From contig ML769476.1 of assembly GCA_009733575.1 (NCBI GenBank), positions 148,538 through 212,537 of the forward strand: 64,000 bases of DNA, read 5' to 3'. This DNA is from Gymnopus androsaceus JB14. Lineage: Eukaryota > Basidiomycota > Agaricomycetes > Agaricales > Omphalotaceae. Position numbers and translations under genes: made by a program. The notes below the pieces were generated by a model, which had not been told where the DNA came from, did no database searches, and worked only from the letters and a program-made list of their open reading frames with translations. Position 1 is the stretch's first letter. Each line of letters starts with the position of its first letter. Below are positions 57,796-64,000 of the stretch, piece by piece.

Positions 57796-59015
57796 TAGGA
57801 AGAAGCTGTGTCATCTAGGAGACTAGAAGCCTGAATTTCCACGAAGTGCAGGAACGAAGCGAGAGGAAAGTATGCGAGTTGGGACTCTGGATGAGCGCAA
57901 CAAGCAAAAAGGTGAAAACACGTGTTCACGAACCCAATTGAGATAACCGAGTTCGCATAATACTAAAGGTACTGTACATTATATTACTCTTGCCTTATCT
58001 TACACTTATGCTAGCCGAACGTAAACTCACGTAGCTTCAGCTGGCAAAATAGTATACCCCATAACAGTCCTTGAAGAAATATGTGTATCCAGAGTATAGA
58101 GTCCACAGGCTTTGAAGCATTTTCTTCGGTCCACTCGTCACTACCGCAGTTGTAGATGCACAGGCTAAGATCAAAGCTACAAGGCCGAATTACTTGCAGG
58201 GTCTAACCAGTGCAAGCATGCAGGAAAACAGAAGGAAGAGAACGATGTGATGAAGAACGACAAGCTAACTCGGACTTAACTAAAGCCAAATCATGTGGTG
58301 ATTTCGTACGATTTCTTGTGCCTCAGAATTGCGGTAGATATACTTATCGTTAGGACCAGGCTGAGGTGCTGCATGACTAGGATCCGCCATTGCGTAGAGA
58401 AAGAAGCAAAAGGTAAGAAGAGAAAAGATACAGTTAAGAATATGTGACTAATGCACTGACTTGAATCCACGTGGCGGCCACGACGATTAGCAGCGATTAA
58501 GGCTTCGACGTTGGGGACGTAACATAGGGACTTTTGGACATTAATCTTGCAAGGATACCAAGCAATAATAAAGATAATAATAATAATGGGTAGATGATTT
58601 ACCAGACGAAAGCCTCAACAACTCATTCCCTTCCAACGCCTCGAATATCGAGCTCGCGGACGTTTTTCTCCTCCCTGAATGACCGTATCCGGAGTGGTTG
58701 GTAGTTGATGGTGTTTACGAGCAGAGTTCAGATGAGAATCGAGATGAGGTTGGGATGCGAGGTTGCGAGATTGAAACGCTTGCTTACATCGACACCGTAT
58801 CCAGAGCATTGCAGAGGAAAGACAGTAGCTTTTCCCCAAAGTAGCCAAAGTCGACGTGAGATTGGATGCTGAGAATTTGACCTTCCATGGCGACTGAAAA
58901 TCCGATAAGTGATGTCGTGGCGGCATCTGACAGCACTCATAGGCGCCAATGAGACCATATATAAACCTGACTAGTTGCACATCAAGAAGGATCTGATTTC
59001 TTCCCCCCCATCACT
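57796..59015. promoter_or_regulatory. Spacer with retroelement 5' region and NACHT-gene promoter
   Basis: A TATATAAA box at 58958-58965, with CCAAT at 58946-58950, precedes the ATG at 59016 by about 50 bp. A minus-strand 36-codon frame (58390-58280, MADPSHAAPQPGPNDKYIYR) lies upstream of gag and could be part of the retroelement leader. Otherwise no gene recognised. Confidence 0.45.
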
Positions 59016-62000
59016 ATGAGTGAAGAGCCCCCTCAAGACATCATGTATGTACAATCGATATTGATCTAGGTGTGGGAACTGAATTTTATTGAAAGAAATA
59101 CTCAAACTACTGTCATCGAAAACAGGTGGGTAATGATTTATGGTGTCATTTTTTTTTGTTTTTTTTTGTGATAATGGTCTCTACCAAGTATGTTCAAAGG
59201 GGCTTCCAATTTTGAAATAAATGATGGCCATTTTGTTATTGGAAACATCACAAATTATCATGTTATGCGTAGGTTAAATGATACCTCAAACATAAATAAC
59301 CAACTGACATTACATTCTGTTGAAGCAAATGACACAAAAACTGAAATCCGTGATTGGCTTAAAGCACCTGATTGCTCTGTCAATTTCCAGACAGCTGTTG
59401 ACAAGAAAACAAATGGTACTGGCCAATGGATTGTGAATCATTCCAAGTATAAGAACTGGAAAGAAAATTCCACTGTACTGTGGATTCAAGGCAAAGGTAG
59501 AAGTTGATTTTTTTCTGCTCCTGGTGTGTGATTCACATTGTGTCTTATAGCTGGATCAGGAAAAACATTTTTATTGTAGGTTTACTCATCAAACCTCATG
59601 CTGTGCCCTGTTAAAGATACACAGGACCACTATTATTGAGGATCTTCAAAAGAATGCCCCAAAGAGTGTATGGTATCATTACTTTGATATCCGGGATAAT
59701 ACAGGGCTGAAGTCAAAATACCGAGGTTTCTTGCTGTCTCTTTTGCAACAAGTGGGATCAAACACACATGGAGTCCATTCTGAGCTCAGAAATCTCTATG
59801 AAAAATGCAAGAAGGGCCTTTCAGCTTCACAAGCCACAAGCTTGGAGCTGGAAGAAACCCTAGAAAACATCTTCAATGATGTTGGGCTTGGATATGTGAT
59901 AATTGATGCCATGGATGAATGCCAGGAAAGGCAAGCAGTTTACAAGTGGTTGAATAGAGCTGGGTGTACTCCCAATCTTCACATAACCATTCTGAGCCGT
60001 GATCACATTGGGGCAAACATAACTTGTGCTTCACAACAAATTATCCTAGACAGTTCTGGAATTGATGATGATATAGTCCTGCACCTTGACAGGGAAGTAG
60101 TCAATTATGGCTTCAAAGGAAAATTGCAGGAGGAGGTCAGACAATCATTAATGACCCAAGCCCATGGCCAGTAAGTCCAAAATCAGATTTGCCTTTGTAC
60201 TTCATGTCCTGATTTACAATCAAACCTTAGGTTCCGGTGGGTAGATTGTCAACTGAAAAGTTTGAGTCAATGTGGTTCTCCAAAATCAGTTCGGAAAGCA
60301 TTACAAAAATTGCCAAAGGATTTAGAAGAAACATATACAATGGCCTTGCAAAAAGCTCATGAAAGTGATGATGCAGAAAATGCTCATCACATTCTTCTTT
60401 GGCTCACTTATGCATTTGAGCCACTGAACACAAGGCAGATCAGTACAATTCTAGTTATTGATTTGGAGGAGCAGCGAGTTGAGGAAGAGAGTCAAATGGA
60501 TTTGAAGCTAGATGTGATGATTGATTCCAATCTTGTTACTGTGGATCACAACCAAGTAGTACAGCTTGCACATGCATCTGTGAAAGAATTTTTGGTAAAT
60601 AGCCATCACATGGATCATGCAGCTAATGTATTTGAAATCAACATGCATATTGCTCATGACGTAATAACACAAGCATGTCTGGTCTACCTACTACAGTTCC
60701 AGGAACATCATATGAATGTTAAAAAGTATAGATGGGAGGAATCAACTGTATTTGGGGATTATGCAGTGTTCCAATGGCTAGCTCATGCAAGAATAGTTGA
60801 AGAAGGAAGCCAAGAGAGTGCAGCAGTAAAACTGATTAAAGTTCTGTTTGAGAGCCAGGATACTCACTTCACAATCTGGCTTGCAAAATATAGGACTGAT
60901 GATGATAATGGTGATACACCACTTTGGTGTGCAGCAATTGGAGGTTTAGTGAAAAGTGTTGAGCATCTCTTGGAAAAGGGGGCTGATGTAAATGCTCAAC
61001 AGGGTGGACATGAGAATGCCCTTCAAGCAGCAGCCAAAAATGGTCATGAACTCATTTTCAAGCTTCTCTTGGAAAAGGGAGCTGATGTAAATGCTCAAGG
61101 GGTCAATATGGGAATGCCCTTCAAGCAGCTGCCATCCATGGTCATGAAGCCATTGTCAAGCTTCTTTTGGAAAAGGGGGCTGATGTAAATGCTCAAGGGG
61201 GTCTTTATGGGAATGCCCTTCAAGCAGCTGCACACCATCCTGATGAAGTCATTGTCAAGCTCCTCTTGGAGAAGAGGGCTGATGTAAATGCTCAAGGAGG
61301 TCACTATGGGAATGCCCTTCAAGCAGCTACAGACAGTGGTCATGAAGCCATTGTCAAGTTTCTCTTGGAAAAGGGGGCTGATGTGAATGCTCAAGGGGAG
61401 AATGGGGGAATGTTCTTAAAGCAGCTGCATACCTTGGTGATGAAGGCATTGTCAAGGTCCTCTTGGAAAAGGGCGCTGATGTAAATGCTCAAGGGAATCG
61501 ATATGGGAATGCCCTTCAAGTAGCTGCGGGCCAGGGTCATGAAGCCATTGTCAAGCTTCTCTTGGAAAAGGGGGCTGAATGTAAATGCTCAAGGGGGTCT
61601 TTATGGGAATGCCCTTCAAGAACCTGCATACCATGGGTGATGAAGGCATTGTCAAGCTGCTTTTGGAAAAGGGGGCTGATGTAAATGCTCAAGGGGTCGA
61701 TATGGGAATGCCCTTCAAGGAGCTGCCAGCATTGGTCATGAAGCCATTGTCAAGCTTCTTTTGGAAAAGGGGGCTGATGTAAATGCTCAAGGGGGTCTTT
61801 ATGGGAATGCCCTTCAAGCAGCTGCATACCATGCTGATGAAGACATTGTGAAGATTCTCTTGGAGAAGGGGGCCTGATATAAATGCTCAAGAAGGTAAAT
61901 ATAGGAATGCCCTTCAAGGCGCTGCATACCATGGTGATGAAGCCATTGTCAAGCTTCTCTTGGAAAAGGGGGCTGATATAAATGCTCAAGGGGGTTTTTT

Positions 62001-63530
62001 TGCGAATGCCCTTCAAACAGCTGCCAACAAAGGTCATGAAGTCATTGTCAAGCTTCTCTTGGAAAAGGGGGCTGATATAAATGCTCAAGGGGGTAAATTG
62101 GGAAATGCCCTTCAAGCAGCTGCCAACCAAGGTCATGGAGTCATTGTCAAGCTTCTCCTGGAAAAGGGGGGTGATACAAGTGCTCAAGGGGGTGAATTTG
62201 GGAATGCCCTTCAAGCAGCTGCCAACAAAGGTCATGAAGTCATTGTGAAGCTTCTCTTGGACAAGGGGCTGATATAAATGCTCAAGGGGGTAAATTGGGA
62301 AATGCACTTCAAGCAGCTGCATACTATGGTAATGAAGCCATTGTCAAGCTTCTCTTGGAAAAGGGGGCTGATATCAATGCTCAAGGGGGTGAATTTGGGA
62401 ATGCCCTTCAAGCAGCTGCCAACCAAGGTCGTGAAGTCATTGTGAAGATTCTCTTGGAAGAGGGGGCTGATATAAATGCTCAAGGGGGTGAATATAGGAA
62501 AGCACTTCAAGCAGCTGTACACAATGGTGGTGAAGCCATTGCCAAGCTTCTCTTGGAAAAGGGGGCTGATATAAATTCCCAAGGGGGTGAGTATAGGTAT
62601 GACCTTGAAGCAGCTGCATACCATGGTAGTGAAGCCATTGTCAAGCTTCTCTTGGAAAAGGAGGCTGATATAAATGCTGAAGGGGGTCTATTTGGGAATG
62701 CCCTTCAAGTAGCTGCCAATTGGGCTCATGAAGCCATTATCAAGCTTCTCTTGGAAAAGGCAGCTGATGTAGATTCTCAAGAGCATGATTATATGAATGC
62801 CCTTCAACAAGCTGCATACCATGGTCATGAAGCCACTGTCAAGCTTCTCTTGGAAAAGGGGGCTGATATAAATGCTCAAAGGGGTGAATTTGGGAGTGCC
62901 CTTCAAGCAGCTGCCAACCAAGGTCATGAAGTCATTGTCAAGCTTCTCTTGGAAAAGGAGGCTGATATAAATGCTCAAGGGGGTGAATTTGGGAATGCCC
63001 TTCAAGCAGCTGCATACCATGGTGATGAAGGCATTGTCAAGGTCCTCTTAGAAAAGGGGGCTGATATAAATGCTCAAGGGGGTTTTTTTGGGAATGCACT
63101 TCAAGCAGCTGCCAACCAAGGTCTTGAAGCCATTGTCAAGGTTCTCCTGGAAAAGGGGGCTGATATAAATGCTCAAGGGGGTGAATTGGGAATGCCCTTC
63201 AAGCAGCTGCATACATTGGTGATGAAGGCATTGTCAAGGTCCTCTTGGAAAAAGGGGGCTGATATAAATGCTCAAGGGGGTGAATTTGGGGAAATGCCCT
63301 TCAAGCAGCTGCATACCTTGGTGATGAAGCATTGTCAAGGTCCTCTTGGAAAAGGGGCTGATATAAATGCTCAAGGGGGTGAATTGGGGAATGCCCTTCA
63401 AGTAGCTGCCAACCAAGGTCATGAAGCCATTGTCAAGCCTCCTCCTTGGGAAAGGGGCTGATATAAATGCTCCAGGGGATGAATTTGGGAGTGCCTTCCA
63501 AGCAGCTGCATATAAGGTAATGAAGTATAA
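59016..63530 (+). CDS. NACHT-ankyrin (NLR-like) protein, repeat array frameshifted
   Basis: Exons 59016-59044, 59189-59496, 59551-59575, 59625-60170 and from 60231 close in phase. The N-terminus MSEEPPQDI...MFKGASNFEINDGHF is the fungal NLR-type start. RDWLKAPDCSVNFQTAVDKK leads to Walker A GKAGSGKTFLL, Walker B VIIDAMDEC, a sensor-like ITILSRD and FRWVDCQL, the NACHT core of STAND NTPases. After a helical linker (QLAHASVKEFLV) come about 25 ankyrin repeats of 33 residues (GHEAIVKLLLEKGADVNAQG). The main frame breaks near 61100 and stops at 61188; at least eight later frame changes occur, many at G runs of the 99-bp repeat. As written it gives about 620 residues. Such proteins act in fungal non-self recognition and cell death; that role here is inferred. 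Confidence 0.8.
60965..63500 (+). repeat. About 25 tandem 99-bp ankyrin-coding units
   Basis: The unit GCTGATATAAATGCTCAAGG followed by GGGTGAATTTGGGAATGCCC and CTTCAAGCAGCTGCC recurs with very high nucleotide identity. Units with GATGTAAATGC dominate the first third and GATATAAATGC the rest, suggesting block-wise homogenisation. Long antisense frames across it (for example 61750-62322 minus) are by-products of the 99-bp periodicity. Confidence 0.9.
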
Positions 63531-63717
63531 CATCTCAGTGAGGTCAGAGCTTTTCTCACAGTAGGCCACACTACTGTATATATCTGCATGAAATTGTCAC
63601 TTAGAACTAGTATATAAACCCAAGTAGATACCTTGTATAACAAGTGTCAAGTTGGACTCTTCCTGTCAGCTGTACAGCCGTTTGTTTTTCCACTTCAAAT
63701 GACATTCAATCAAAGTG

Positions 63718-63813
63718 CATGAAAAAACTGTTTTGGGGCCCAGGAGGATCCAAGGTCACCTAGTCCTCTTAGGTGACCTTGGATCCTCTGGGCTCAAAAC
63801 AGTTTTGCTGATG
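63718..63813. mobile_element. Foldback remnant with CATCAGC-type right end
   Basis: AACTGTTTTGGGGCCCAG and GGATCCAAGGTCACCTA on the left are mirrored by TAGGTGACCTTGGATCC and CTGGGCTCAAAACAGTT on the right, ending GCTGATG at 63813. The right terminus matches the CATCAGCAAAAC family; the left end (CATGAAAAAAC) has diverged. It is about 96 bp with no duplication visible, and it abuts the LTR-like copy. Confidence 0.6.
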
Positions 63814-63815
63814 AA

Positions 63816-64000
63816 TGTGACCACCGGGGTAACGGTGCCATAGAGTGGGTCTGGACAGTAGTGTGAGTGTGTACGGAATAGCACAAGCCTCGGAGGTGCA
63901 AGGAACAGTGTATGGGCCACCTAATGATGTAATCAGGAGGAATCAGGTGGTATTGTGGTCTGCAACCAGAAGTGAGTGGAAGTGGATGACGTATGGATAA
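63816..64000 (+). repeat. LTR-like dispersed repeat, copy 3 (partial)
   Basis: It starts TGTGACCACCGGGGTAAC and follows copies 1 and 2 through GTGGGTCTGGACAGTAGT, AGGTGCAAGGAACAGTGTA and AATCAGGAGGAA to the window end. The 80 bp that precede this motif in copies 1 and 2 are absent here. So TGTGACC may be the true LTR start and the extra 80 bp internal sequence. Confidence 0.65.

Noticed and set aside
60965..63500. CRISPR-like regular array
   Set aside because: Units are contiguous 99-bp protein-coding repeats without spacers, in a eukaryotic gene.
60900..63569. Several long minus-strand frames with SIYISPLFQEKLDN repeats
   Set aside because: They are antisense of the 99-bp ankyrin repeats; the period keeps any stop-free frame open.

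Overview
The window reads as nuclear DNA of a basidiomycete fungus, most likely an Agaricomycete. The genes are split by many canonical 46-75 bp GT-AG introns. The gene content (DUF7918 and DUF6534 families, TPR-CHAT, BTB, a NACHT-ankyrin protein, Plavaka-type transposase, tyrosine-recombinase retroelement) is characteristic of mushroom-forming fungi. I reconstructed exons by hand from reading frame, splice signals and intron phase. No RNA gene or CRISPR array was recognised.

Layout. 1-11.6 kb is a transposon graveyard: LTR-like repeats, a pogo-like MITE, a decayed hAT transposase, several elements ending in CATCAGCAAAACC, an assembly gap, a Plavaka-type transposase remnant and a segmental duplication carrying further insertions. 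12.2-16.1 kb (-) is a TPR-CHAT protease-like gene. 16.8-19.9 kb (+) holds two tandem DUF7918 paralogues. 23.3-25.9 kb (-) holds a small single-pass membrane protein and the TFIIF beta subunit. 28.1-33 kb (+) holds a DUF6534 membrane protein and a cytochrome P450. 33.2-34.2 kb (+) is a BTB protein. 34.5-36.5 kb (-) is an MFS sugar transporter. 40.1-41.2 kb (-) is a Ser/Pro-rich protein. 42.2-43.6 kb (+) is BUB3. 44.6-48.6 kb is a convergent pair of paralogues around a three-unit tandem repeat. 49.3-50.7 kb is duplicated non-coding sequence. 51.9-57.8 kb (-) is a Ngaro-like tyrosine-recombinase retrotransposon with a nested DNA transposon. 59-63.5 kb (+) is a NACHT-ankyrin (NLR-like) gene with about 25 near-identical repeats. 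The window ends in another LTR-like copy.

How the parts relate. Housekeeping genes (TFIIF beta, BUB3) are intact, with every intron phase closing. The accessory genes (CHAT, P450, transporter, ankyrin array, transposons) carry one- or two-base frameshifts, mostly in homopolymers, so pseudogenisation and consensus error must be separated. The most interesting signal is the CATCAGCAAAACC family. Its members have short inverted termini, arrays of short inverted repeats next to the ends, and 2-bp target duplications (TA, CT/AG, TT). One such terminus lies just downstream of the Plavaka-type transposase, suggesting that these are the ends that transposase acts on.
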